The translations under genes and the position numbers were made by a program. This document shows, one piece after another, positions 1 to 6,980 of a DNA stretch of 9,645 nucleotides; positions within the stretch are counted from its first letter, which is position 1, and each line of letters starts with the position of its first letter. Under the pieces are notes generated by a model. The model worked only from the letters and a program-made list of their open reading frames with translations. It had not been told where the DNA came from and searched no databases. The stretch is from Rhodocyclaceae bacterium (lineage in GTDB: Bacteria; Pseudomonadota; Gammaproteobacteria; Burkholderiales; Rhodocyclaceae). The DNA lies in contig JAEUNN010000498.1 in the NCBI GenBank assembly GCA_016791085.1, positions 1-9,645 of the forward strand. The letters are read 5' to 3'.

Positions 1-515
1 CTGGAAATGCCGTGCCAGGTTGCAAACCGGTCGGCCAATACGCTTTTCATGACTTCCAGCGGCCGCGCCTGATCCTTGAGTTGAGCCAGCACCGGCTGCA
101 CGCCGAACTGCCCCAGCAGAACCAGCCCGACCATCAGGCAGGCAATCCAGAACGGCGCGCTTTTCCATACACCCGCGCCTTGCCTGAACGCCAGAAACAG
201 CAGCACGTAGGCCGCGCAGCCCAGACCCAGCCAGGCCGTGCGCGTGAACAGCACGCCGGCAATTTCTCCCGCCAGGGCACGATTGCCGGACAGCATGCCG
301 AACAGGCTGGGCGCAACCAGATAGCCTACGGTGAGCAGGCTGCCCACCCACAACACGATGGCAAGCTGATACAGGAACAACGCGCTGCGCGCAGTCCAGC
401 CGGGACTGCCGCGTTTGCCCCGCTCGCGCGCCGCCGCGCCGCCAGCCTGCGCGGCACGCGTGGCCGTTTTGCGCGCCGCGCGTGACGTGGCGGGCGCATC
501 GGCCAGTTCGATCAT
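1..515 (-). CDS. DUF4149 family inner-membrane protein (3' end beyond window edge)
   Basis: No function is established for this family; it is commonly found directly after greA in betaproteobacteria. The visible 171 codons contain three hydrophobic segments, at about residues 44-71 (with LAIVLWVGSLLTVGYLVAP), 93-111 and 119-138. A soluble stretch follows with PLEVMKSVLADRFATWHGIS, typical of the family's C-terminal half. A further membrane segment would be expected past the left edge, so the gene is cut rather than broken. The start is uncertain. ATG at 515 is the first ATG after the greA stop but has no clear Shine-Dalgarno sequence, and the frame is open further upstream, with a TTG at 557. 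From ATG 515 the protein carries an unusual Ala/Arg-rich, positively charged tail of about 40 residues before the first membrane segment, which by the positive-inside rule would be cytoplasmic. It lies 56 nt after greA and is probably in the carAB-greA transcript. Confidence 0.85.
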   Translation of the reverse strand, partial: MIELADAPATSRAARKTATRAAQAGGAAARERGKRGSPGWTARSALFLYQLAIVLWVGSLLTVGYLVAPSLFGMLSGNRALAGEIAGVLFTRTAWLGLGCAAYVLLFLAFRQGAGVWKSAPFWIACLMVGLVLLGQFGVQPVLAQLKDQARPLEVMKSVLADRFATWHGIS

Positions 516-571
516 ATCGTCGCCGGCCGCAGCGCGCGGCTTTTTCCCGGCAGCCAAGGTCGTGCGGGCGC

Positions 572-1048
572 TCAGACGTAGCGCACGTCCATGATTTCGT
601 ATTCGCGCAGGCCGCCCGGCGCCTGCACCTCGGCGATGTCGCCGGCGTACTTGCCGATGAGCGCGCGCGCGATGGGCGAATTCACGGAAATCTTGCCGTC
701 CTTGAGGTCGGCCTCGTCATCGCCGACGATCTGATAGCTAACCTTTTTGCTGGCCTCGAGGTCTTCCAGATCGACCGTGGCCCCGAACACCACGCGCCCG
801 TCGGCATCCAGCAACTGCGGATCGATCACCTGGGCGTTGGACAGTTTGCCCTCGACTTCCTTGATGCGACCTTCTATGAAGCCCTGGCGCTCCTTGGCGG
901 CGTCGTATTCGGCGTTTTCGGACAGGTCACCGTGCGCGCGCGCTTCCGCGATGGCGGCGATCACATTCGGTCGGTCCACGGTTTTCAGGCGGTGCAACTC
1001 CAGCTTGAGTTTTTCTGCGCCGATTTTGGTCAGGGGTATTTTGCTCAT
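572..1048 (-). CDS. greA: Transcription elongation factor GreA
   Basis: GreA enters the secondary channel of RNA polymerase and stimulates cleavage of the nascent RNA in backtracked complexes, restarting stalled elongation. The product is 158 residues, the usual length. The N-terminal coiled-coil domain (about 1-75) carries the signature AEARAHGDLSENAEYDAAKE. The two acidic tip residues expected to coordinate catalytic Mg2+ are present as D41 and E44, the same numbers as in E. coli GreA. The C-terminal FKBP-like domain (about 80-158) ends in the family-typical YEIMDVRYV. The ATG lies only 9 nt after the carB stop, and I see no good Shine-Dalgarno sequence (the upstream bases are GATCAGACATC). 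Translational coupling to carB is therefore plausible. The gene sits in the conserved carA-carB-greA order. Confidence 0.98.
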   Translation of the reverse strand: MSKIPLTKIGAEKLKLELHRLKTVDRPNVIAAIAEARAHGDLSENAEYDAAKERQGFIEGRIKEVEGKLSNAQVIDPQLLDADGRVVFGATVDLEDLEASKKVSYQIVGDDEADLKDGKISVNSPIARALIGKYAGDIAEVQAPGGLREYEIMDVRYV

Positions 1049-1057
1049 GATGTCTGA

Positions 1058-4000
1058 TCAATTCAGTTCCGCGTGCAAATCCTGCATCGCGTACACGTCC
1101 ATACCGTCCAGGTGCAGCATGCCGGCGCAGGCGGCGCGCGCGCCTTCTATGGTCGTATAGACCGTCACCTTTTGCGCCAGCGCGCTCACGCGTATCGAAC
1201 GCGAGTCGAATATCGCGCTGCGCTTTTCCTCGACCGTATTGACGATCAGTGCAATTTCGTTGTTCTTGATCATGTCCACGACATGCGGCCGGCCTTCATT
1301 GACCTTATTGACCGGCTGCACCGGCAGGCCGGCCGCCGCGATGGTATTGGCGGTACCGCGGGTCGCGAGCAGCGAAAAACCCAGTTCGTGCAGTTTTTTC
1401 GCGACGTCGATGAGTTTGCCCTTGTCGCCGGGTTTCACGCTGATGAACGCGCGCCCCGAGCGCGGCAATTTAACGCCGGCAGCGATCTGGCTTTTCACGA
1501 ACGCCTCGGCAAAACTGCGGCCGACGCCCATGACTTCCCCGGTCGATTTCATTTCCGGTCCGAGTATCGAATCCACGCCGGGGAACTTGACGAAGGGGAA
1601 CACCGCTTCCTTGACCGAATAGTACGGCGGCACGACCTCGCCCTTGACGCCCTGCGCGGCCAGCGTACGCCCGGCCATGCAGCGCGCCGCGATCTTTGCG
1701 AGCGGCAGTCCGCAGGCCTTGGAAACGAAGGGCACGGTGCGCGAGGCGCGCGGATTCACTTCCAGCACATACACTTCCGGCGTGTCGTGGTCGTGCTTGA
1801 TGGCGAACTGCACGTTCATGAGGCCGCACACCTTGAGCGCCTGCGCCATCAGCACGGTCTGGCGGCGCAATTCATCCTGCAATTCCTGCGACAGCGAAAA
1901 CGGCGGCAGCGAACAGGCGGAATCGCCGGAATGCACCCCGGCCTGTTCGATGTGCTCCATGATGCCGCCTATCATTACCTGTTCGCCGTCGGACAGCGCG
2001 TCCACATCGACTTCGGTGGCGTCATTGAGGAAGCGGTCCAGCAGCACCGGGCTGTCGTTGGAAACTTTGACGGCCTCGCGCATGTAGCGCTCGAGGTCTT
2101 TTTGCTCGTGCACGATTTCCATGGCGCGTCCGCCCAACACGTAGGACGGCCGCACCACCAGCGGATAGCCGATGTCGGCTGCCAGACGCACGGCATCTTC
2201 CGGCGTACGTGCCGTGCGATTGGGCGGCTGTTTGAGCCCCAAGGTGTGCAAGAACTGCTGGAAACGCTCGCGATCTTCGGCGGCGTCTATCATGTCCGGG
2301 CTGGTGCCTATGATCGGCACCCCATTGGCTTCCAGGTCGCGCGCACGCTTGAGCGGCGTTTGCCCGCCGAATTGCACGATCACGCCTTCGGGCTGTTCGA
2401 CATGCACGATTTCGAGTATGTCTTCCAGCGTGAGCGGCTCGAAATACAGCCGGTCCGAGGTGTCGTAGTCGGTCGATACGGTTTCCGGATTGCAATTGAC
2501 CATGATGGTTTCGAATCCGTCCTCGCGCAGCGCGAGCGCCGCGTGCACGCAGCAATAGTCGAATTCGATGCCCTGGCCGATGCGGTTGGGACCACCGCCC
2601 AGCACCATGATTTTGCGCCGCGCAGTCGGCTGGGCTTCGCACTCCTCCTCATATGTGGAGTACATGTAAGCGGTGGAGGTCGCAAATTCCGCGGCGCAGG
2701 TATCCACGCGCTTATAGACCGGCCGCACACCCAGCGCGTGGCGCGCCTGCCGCACCGCGGTTTCGTCGCTGCCCAGCAGCTTGGCGATGCGGCGATCGGA
2801 AAACCCCTTGCGCTTGAGCGCGCGCATGCCGGCCTGGTCCAGGCTTTTCAGGCCGCGTCCGGCGATCTGCTTTTCGGTTTTGACGATGTCCTCGATCTGG
2901 GCCAGGAACCAGGCATCGATGCGCGTGAGCGCATGCACTTCGGCGAGCGACATGCCGTTGCGGAATGCCTGCCCGATGTACCACATGCGATGGGCGCCCG
3001 GATCGGCCAATTCGCGCTCCAGGTCTTCTTCGTCGGCCTCGACTTCGTCCAGTCCGTACACGCTGACTTCCAGCCCGCGCAAGGCCTTTTGCAGCGACTC
3101 CTGGAAGGTGCGTCCGATCGCCATGACCTCGCCGACCGACTTCATCTGCGTGGTAAGCCGGTCGTTGGCCTGCGGGAATTTTTCGAAAGCGAAGCGCGGC
3201 ACCTTGGTCACGACATAATCGATGGTCGGCTCGAACGATGCCGGCGTCGCACCACCGGTAATGTCGTTGCGCAGTTCGTCCAGCGTATAGCCCACCGCGA
3301 GCTTTGCCGCCACCTTGGCGATCGGGAAGCCGGTCGCCTTGGAAGCCAGCGCGGACGAGCGCGAAACGCGCGGGTTCATTTCGATCACGATCATGCGCCC
3401 GTCGTGCGGATTGATCGCAAACTGCACGTTCGATCCGCCGGTGTCCACGCCGATTTCGCGCAACACCGCGATCGAGGCGTTACGCATGATCTGGTATTCC
3501 TTGTCGGTCAGCGTTTGCGCCGGTGCGATGGTGATGGAATCGCCGGTATGCACGCCCATGGCATCGAGATTTTCGATCGAACAGACGATGATGCAATTGT
3601 CGGCCCGGTCGCGCACCACCTCCATCTCGAATTCTTTCCAGCCGATCAGGCTTTCTTCGATCAGCAATTCGCGCGTGGGCGACATTTCCAGCCCGCGCTT
3701 GCAGATTTCGACGAATTCTTCCTGGTTGTAGGCGATGCCGCCGCCACTGCCGCCCAGCGTGAATGAAGGCCGGATGATTACCGGATAGCCCAGCGCGGCC
3801 TGCACCTGCATGGCCTCTTCGAGCGAATGTGCAATGCCCGAGCGCGCCGAACCGAGCCCGATGCGGGTCATGGCCTGTTTGAATTTCTCGCGGTCCTCGG
3901 CCTTGTCTATCGCCTCGCGCGAAGCGCCTATCAGTTCGACGCCGTATTTTTCGAGCACGCCGTAACGCGCCAGATCGAGCGCGCAATTAAGTGCCGTCTG

Positions 4001-4276
4001 TCCGCCCATGGTCGGCAGCAAGGCGTCGGGACGCTCTTTCTGGATGATTTTTTCGAGCACCTGCCAGCTGATGGGCTCGATGTAAGTCATATCCGCCAGG
4101 CCGGGATCGGTCATGATGGTGGCCGGGTTGGAATTGACCAGCACCACGCGATACCCCTCTTCCCGCAACGCCTTGCACGCCTGGGCACCGGAATAATCGA
4201 ATTCACAGGCCTGGCCGATGATGATGGGTCCGGCGCCGATGATGAGGATGGACTTCAGGTCTGTACGCTTGGGCAT
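1058..4276 (-). CDS. carB: Carbamoyl-phosphate synthase large subunit
   Basis: CarB makes carbamoyl phosphate from bicarbonate, ammonia (channelled from CarA) and two ATP, supplying arginine and pyrimidine synthesis. The 1072 residues match the usual length (about 1073). Order: first ATP-grasp half (about 1-400), oligomerisation region (about 400-550), second ATP-grasp half (about 550-935) and an MGS-like allosteric domain (about 936-1072). The start MPKRTDLKSILIIGAGP is canonical. First-site metal and nucleotide ligands are visible as Q285, E299 and N301 in NVQFAINPHDGRMIVIEMNP; the second half repeats this as NVQFAIKHDH followed by VLEVNPRASRT. The C-terminal domain keeps LLATRGTANTI, NKVNEGRPHVVD and IVNT, the segments that bind UMP, IMP and ornithine effects in E. 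coli. It begins 85 nt after the carA stop with no recognisable Shine-Dalgarno sequence. No frameshift or missing key residue is seen. Confidence 0.99.
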   Translation of the reverse strand: MPKRTDLKSILIIGAGPIIIGQACEFDYSGAQACKALREEGYRVVLVNSNPATIMTDPGLADMTYIEPISWQVLEKIIQKERPDALLPTMGGQTALNCALDLARYGVLEKYGVELIGASREAIDKAEDREKFKQAMTRIGLGSARSGIAHSLEEAMQVQAALGYPVIIRPSFTLGGSGGGIAYNQEEFVEICKRGLEMSPTRELLIEESLIGWKEFEMEVVRDRADNCIIVCSIENLDAMGVHTGDSITIAPAQTLTDKEYQIMRNASIAVLREIGVDTGGSNVQFAINPHDGRMIVIEMNPRVSRSSALASKATGFPIAKVAAKLAVGYTLDELRNDITGGATPASFEPTIDYVVTKVPRFAFEKFPQANDRLTTQMKSVGEVMAIGRTFQESLQKALRGLEVSVYGLDEVEADEEDLERELADPGAHRMWYIGQAFRNGMSLAEVHALTRIDAWFLAQIEDIVKTEKQIAGRGLKSLDQAGMRALKRKGFSDRRIAKLLGSDETAVRQARHALGVRPVYKRVDTCAAEFATSTAYMYSTYEEECEAQPTARRKIMVLGGGPNRIGQGIEFDYCCVHAALALREDGFETIMVNCNPETVSTDYDTSDRLYFEPLTLEDILEIVHVEQPEGVIVQFGGQTPLKRARDLEANGVPIIGTSPDMIDAAEDRERFQQFLHTLGLKQPPNRTARTPEDAVRLAADIGYPLVVRPSYVLGGRAMEIVHEQKDLERYMREAVKVSNDSPVLLDRFLNDATEVDVDALSDGEQVMIGGIMEHIEQAGVHSGDSACSLPPFSLSQELQDELRRQTVLMAQALKVCGLMNVQFAIKHDHDTPEVYVLEVNPRASRTVPFVSKACGLPLAKIAARCMAGRTLAAQGVKGEVVPPYYSVKEAVFPFVKFPGVDSILGPEMKSTGEVMGVGRSFAEAFVKSQIAAGVKLPRSGRAFISVKPGDKGKLIDVAKKLHELGFSLLATRGTANTIAAAGLPVQPVNKVNEGRPHVVDMIKNNEIALIVNTVEEKRSAIFDSRSIRVSALAQKVTVYTTIEGARAACAGMLHLDGMDVYAMQDLHAELN

Positions 4277-4334
4277 GGCGGTACGTGCGAAAGAGAAAAC
4301 TGCAGAACGAGTGATGCAAATTGTTTTGGTGCCG

Positions 4335-4355
4335 GGCGGCTGCCGCAGCAGCGCC
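4335..4355 (-). other. GC-rich hairpin in the carA-carB spacer
   Basis: Just after the carA stop the transcript can fold as GGCG-CTGC, loop TGCG, GCAG-(C)-CGCC: eight base pairs with one bulged C. No U-run follows, so this is not an intrinsic terminator. The rest of the 85-nt spacer up to the carB ATG is A/U-rich by comparison (ACCAAAACAATTTGCATC) and lacks a Shine-Dalgarno sequence. The hairpin may protect the carA end of the message or affect loading on carB; it may also be chance in GC-rich DNA. Confidence 0.35.
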
Positions 4356-4361
4356 GTGAAT

Positions 4362-5495
4362 TCAGCGTGCCGCGGTCTCCATCATGCGAATGAAGCGGTC
4401 GAACAGGTAGGCCACGTCGTGCGGCCCCGGGCTGGCTTCCGGATGCCCCTGGAAACATAGCGCGGGCCGGTCCGTCCAGGCCAGCCCCTGCAGGCTGCCG
4501 TCGAACAGCGATACGTGGGTGACCCGCACATTTGCCGGCAGCGTGGCGGGATCGACCGCAAACCCGTGATTCTGACTCGTGATGAGCACCTGCCCGGAAT
4601 CCAGATCCTTGACCGGATGATTAGCGCCGTGATGCCCGAATTTCATTTTGAGCGTACGCGCACCGGCGGCCAGGCCCATCAACTGGTGACCCAGGCAGAT
4701 GCCGAAAGTCGGAATGCGGCGTTCGAGAAATTCGCGTATGGCCGCGATCGCATAGTCGCAAGGTTCCGGATCGCCGGGACCATTCGACAGAAATATGCCG
4801 TCCGGGGCCAGCGCCAGCACTTCGGACGTCGGCGTTTGCGCCGGCACCACGGTCAGCGCGCAGCCACGGTCGGCCAGCATGCGCAGAATGTTGTGCTTGA
4901 CGCCGAAATCATAGGCCACAACCTTGAAGCGCGGCGCCGGCGCCTTGCCGTAGCCGGTGCCCAGCCGCCATTCGCCGGCATCCCAGGCGTAGGCTTCGCG
5001 CGTGGTCACCACCTTGGCCAGATCCATGCCGGCCAGGCCCGGAAAATCGCGCGCGCGCACCACGGCTTCTTCGACATCCACACGGCTTGCCATGATGCAA
5101 CCGCTTTGCGCACCCTTTTCGCGCAATATGCGCGTGAGCCGGCGCGTATCGATATTGGCGATGGCCACCACGCCCTGACTGCGCAGATAGCCATCCAGCG
5201 TGTCCGTCTGGCGGAAATTCGAAGCCAGCAAGGGCAGATCGCGTATGACCAGCCCGGCCGCCTGAATCTTGTGCGATTCGCAATCTTCGGCATTGACGCC
5301 GACATTGCCGATGTGCGGATAGGTGAGCGTCACGATCTGCCGGCAATACGACGGATCGGTCAGAATTTCCTGATAGCCGCTGATGGCCGTATTGAACACC
5401 ACCTCGCCCACGCATACCCCGGCAGCGCCTATCGAACAGCCACGAAATACCGTGCCGTCGGCAAGTGCGAGGATGGCGGGGGCAACATCTGACAC
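4362..5495 (-). CDS. carA: Carbamoyl-phosphate synthase small subunit (glutamine amidotransferase)
   Basis: CarA hydrolyses glutamine and passes ammonia to CarB. From the GTG at 5495 the protein has 377 residues, the usual family length. The N-terminal CarA domain (about 1-150) contains GEVVFNTAISGYQEILTDPS. The class I glutamine amidotransferase domain (about 190-377) has FLSNGPGDP, the nucleophile elbow FGICLGHQ with C267, and FQGHPEASPGP with catalytic H351 and E353. These are two lower than the E. coli numbers (C269, H353, E355). GTG is chosen because AGGAG lies 8 nt upstream and because homologues start at this point. An in-frame ATG 41 codons upstream overlaps the promoter -10 box and would add unrelated residues, and another GTG at 5504 overlaps the Shine-Dalgarno itself. 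The gene leads the carAB-greA group and is preceded by a structured leader with an intrinsic terminator. Confidence 0.98.
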   Translation of the reverse strand: MSDVAPAILALADGTVFRGCSIGAAGVCVGEVVFNTAISGYQEILTDPSYCRQIVTLTYPHIGNVGVNAEDCESHKIQAAGLVIRDLPLLASNFRQTDTLDGYLRSQGVVAIANIDTRRLTRILREKGAQSGCIMASRVDVEEAVVRARDFPGLAGMDLAKVVTTREAYAWDAGEWRLGTGYGKAPAPRFKVVAYDFGVKHNILRMLADRGCALTVVPAQTPTSEVLALAPDGIFLSNGPGDPEPCDYAIAAIREFLERRIPTFGICLGHQLMGLAAGARTLKMKFGHHGANHPVKDLDSGQVLITSQNHGFAVDPATLPANVRVTHVSLFDGSLQGLAWTDRPALCFQGHPEASPGPHDVAYLFDRFIRMMETAAR

Positions 5496-5503
5496 GAAAT
5501 TCA

Positions 5504-5508
5504 CTCCT
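5504..5508 (-). promoter_or_regulatory. Ribosome binding site of carA
   Basis: The transcript reads AGGAG followed by 8 nt (TGAATTTC) and then GTG. This strong Shine-Dalgarno sequence settles the start on the GTG at 5495 rather than the upstream in-frame ATG. It is the clearest ribosome binding site on the minus-strand genes here; carB and greA have none as good. Confidence 0.85.
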
Positions 5509-5531
5509 GGAAATACCGGATCAGCAAACGG

Positions 5532-5557
5532 GCGGCCGTACCTGCAACTCCGGCCGC
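5532..5557 (-). other. Second hairpin in the carA leader
   Basis: Between the leader terminator and the ribosome binding site the transcript contains GCGGCCG and its exact complement CGGCCGC, separated by 12 nt: a perfect 7-bp stem. No U-run follows, so it is not a terminator, and it does not cover the AGGAG. It could be leader structure or a chance product of the repeated GCGGCCG word in this region. Confidence 0.4.
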
Positions 5558-5569
5558 GCGGGAGGGCGC

Positions 5570-5601
5570 AAAAAACGGGAGTCGCCAACCAGGCGCTCCC
5601 G
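5570..5601 (-). terminator. Intrinsic terminator in the carA leader (attenuator candidate)
   Basis: The minus-strand RNA folds as CGGGAG-CGCC, loop UGGUU, GGCG-(A)-CUCCCG, immediately followed by six U. This is ten base pairs with a single bulged A and is a classic Rho-independent terminator. It lies 103 nt after the dapB stop and 75 nt before the carA start, so it could end bamE-dapB transcripts. However, the best carA promoter lies upstream of it, so carAB transcription must also pass through it. That arrangement suggests either attenuation or frequent early termination giving an RNA of about 40-45 nt. Confidence 0.8.
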
Positions 5602-5616
5602 TCTTCAAGCGGCCGC

Positions 5617-5646
5617 ATTATAGCTTGGATGGGGCCTCTGCGCCAA
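5617..5646 (-). promoter_or_regulatory. Probable sigma70 promoter of carAB
   Basis: Reading the minus strand there is TTGGCG (5646-5641, four of six matches to TTGACA), an 18-nt spacer, and a perfect TATAAT (5622-5617). A short A-run sits just upstream of the -35 box. Transcription would begin near 5610, giving a leader of about 115 nt before the carA GTG. A weaker -10-like word TAGAAT lies at 5669-5664 without a good -35 box. I see no equally good promoter between the terminator at 5570 and carA. Confidence 0.65.
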
Positions 5647-5703
5647 TTTTTCTGCGGTGCAGCATTCTAACCCAAGTCGGGCGTCTTGCGCCGCACATTT
5701 GAA

Positions 5704-6510
5704 TTACCTGAGACCAAGCACATCCTGCATGTCGAACAGACCGTTCGAACGCTCGCGCAAAAAGCGCGCCGCGCGCAGGGCGCCAAGCGCGTAGGGCATG
5801 CGGCTCGCGGCCTTGTGGGTGATTTCGACGCGCTCGCCGGTGCCGGCGAACAGCACGGTATGGTCGCCCACGATGTCGCCGCCGCGCACGGTGGCAAACC
5901 CGATGGTGGACGGATCGCGCTCGCCGGTATGTCCTTCGCGCCCATACACGGCGCAGTCGGCCAGCTCGCGCCCCAGCGCCGCGGCCACCACTTCGCCCAT
6001 GCGCAGCGCCGTCCCGGACGGCGCATCCACCTTGTGGCGATGATGGGCTTCGATAATTTCGATGTCGTAGCCCTGCGCCAGCACGCGCGCCGCCACATCC
6101 AGCAGGCGGAACACCAGATTCACGCCGACCGCCATATTCGGCGCGAATACGATGGCAATGTCGCGCGCGGCCTGTTCGATCGCGGCCCGTCCGGCGGCAT
6201 CGAAGCCGGTGGTGCCGATGATCAATTTGACGCCGGCGGCGCGGCAGGCCGCAAGATGTTGCAGCGTGCCGGACGGCCGTGTGAAATCGATCAGGTATTC
6301 GGCCCGCCCCAGCGCGGAGGCGATGTCCGAACTGATCGTGACCCCGGTCGCGATGCCCAGCGCGGCGCCCGCGTCGGTGCCCACCAGCGGCGCCCCGGCG
6401 ACATCCAGCGCGGCCACCAGTTCGGCATCCTCGGCAGCGCTCACCGCCTCGATCAGCATGCGGCCCATGCGGCCGGACGCACCGGCCACGCCTATACGCA
6501 TTTTTTGCAT
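5704..6510 (-). CDS. dapB: 4-hydroxy-tetrahydrodipicolinate reductase
   Basis: DapB reduces 4-hydroxy-tetrahydrodipicolinate with NAD(P)H to tetrahydrodipicolinate, in the pathway to lysine and meso-diaminopimelate for the cell wall. The 268 residues are the normal length. The N-terminal Rossmann domain begins with RIGVAGASGRMGRML (nucleotide-binding glycines, residues 5-19), followed by IDFTRPSGT (74-82) and IGTTGF (98-103). The catalytic and substrate loop is EAHHRHKVDAPSGTA (154-168), with H156 and K160 matching the E. coli H159 and K163. GGAG five nt before the ATG at 6510 supports that start over the internal ATG four codons in (spacing 14). It begins 14 nt after the bamE stop, so the two are likely cotranscribed. 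An intrinsic terminator lies about 100 nt beyond its stop. Confidence 0.98.
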   Translation of the reverse strand: MQKMRIGVAGASGRMGRMLIEAVSAAEDAELVAALDVAGAPLVGTDAGAALGIATGVTISSDIASALGRAEYLIDFTRPSGTLQHLAACRAAGVKLIIGTTGFDAAGRAAIEQAARDIAIVFAPNMAVGVNLVFRLLDVAARVLAQGYDIEIIEAHHRHKVDAPSGTALRMGEVVAAALGRELADCAVYGREGHTGERDPSTIGFATVRGGDIVGDHTVLFAGTGERVEITHKAASRMPYALGALRAARFLRERSNGLFDMQDVLGLR

Positions 6511-6524
6511 GACGACTCCGAAGC

Positions 6525-6980
6525 TTATTTGGGCGGCTCGCCCGCCGGCTGAACTTGCGGCGCGGCCGGCGCGGGCTGAACTTCCGGCGCCGCCGCAGGC
6601 GCCTCACCCAGATCGATCACACGGGTTTTGGGGGCGTCCGGCGCGGGCGTGGCGGCATCGGCCGCCACCACGTCGCCGCTCACGCGCACCAGCTTGCCGT
6701 CACGGAAAAAAACCGCCAGGCGCCGTTCTTCCGGTTCCTGGCCGCGCGTTCTGAAGTGATACACATAATCCCAGCGCTCGGCATGAAACGGATCGGCCAG
6801 CACCGGGGTGCCGAGCAGAAAGCGCACCTGGTCGCGCGTCATGCCGGCACGCAACTGGGAAGCTTGTTCCTGGGACACGAAATTGCCCTGCCTGATGTCA
6901 ATCCGGTAGGGGTTGAGCTTGTCGGTCACGCTGCAGCCGGCCACCAGACCGGCAGCGAGTACGATGAACCTCAGTCGCAT
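6525..6980 (-). CDS. bamE: Outer-membrane assembly lipoprotein BamE (OmlA/SmpA)
   Basis: BamE is a periplasmic lipoprotein of the BAM complex, which inserts beta-barrel proteins into the outer membrane. The 151-residue product starts with a lipoprotein signal (MRLRFIVLAAGLVAGC), with lipobox VAGC and lipidated C16. The family core follows: NPYRIDIRQGNFVSQEQ (23-39), LRAGMTRDQVRFLLGTPVL (43-61), FHAERWDYVY (65-74), and the strand RRLAVFFRDGKLVRV (86-100). After about residue 103 comes an Ala/Pro-rich tail ending in two copies of a nine-residue unit (EVQPAPAAP, QVQPAGEPP). This makes the protein longer than E. coli BamE (about 113 residues); such tails also occur in beta- and gammaproteobacterial OmlA. 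The ATG at 6980 has no clear Shine-Dalgarno, but the signal peptide fixes it. The gene is divergent from fur, as in Pseudomonas and relatives. Confidence 0.95.
   Translation of the reverse strand: MRLRFIVLAAGLVAGCSVTDKLNPYRIDIRQGNFVSQEQASQLRAGMTRDQVRFLLGTPVLADPFHAERWDYVYHFRTRGQEPEERRLAVFFRDGKLVRVSGDVVAADAATPAPDAPKTRVIDLGEAPAAAPEVQPAPAAPQVQPAGEPPK
6547..6600. repeat. Degenerate 27-bp tandem repeat in the bamE tail
   Basis: Two adjacent 27-bp units begin with the shared word GGCTGAACTT (6547 and 6574). By eye they agree at about 21 of 27 positions. The period is a multiple of three and the repeat encodes the last two nine-residue units of the Ala/Pro-rich BamE tail. It is probably a small in-frame duplication in a low-complexity linker. 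Confidence 0.6.

Noticed and set aside
1073..3766. An 897-codon open frame on the plus strand opposite carB
   Set aside because: It is entirely antisense to an intact carB and its translation is rich in His, Arg, Asp and Phe with no recognisable domain. It looks like a shadow of GC-biased codon use in carB.
4515..5492. A 325-codon plus-strand open frame opposite carA
   Set aside because: Antisense to a complete carA, with no family resemblance and no ribosome binding site; a shadow frame.
5496..5618. A 41-codon N-terminal extension of carA from the upstream ATG
   Set aside because: That ATG overlaps the TATAAT box, so it would not be in the mRNA from this promoter. The extension spans the terminator and leader and matches nothing in CarA, while AGGAG fits the GTG at 5495.
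5618..6607. A 329-codon minus-strand open frame covering dapB
   Set aside because: It lies in another frame over dapB and the end of bamE, and its translation is extremely Arg-rich and without motifs. dapB itself has all its catalytic motifs.
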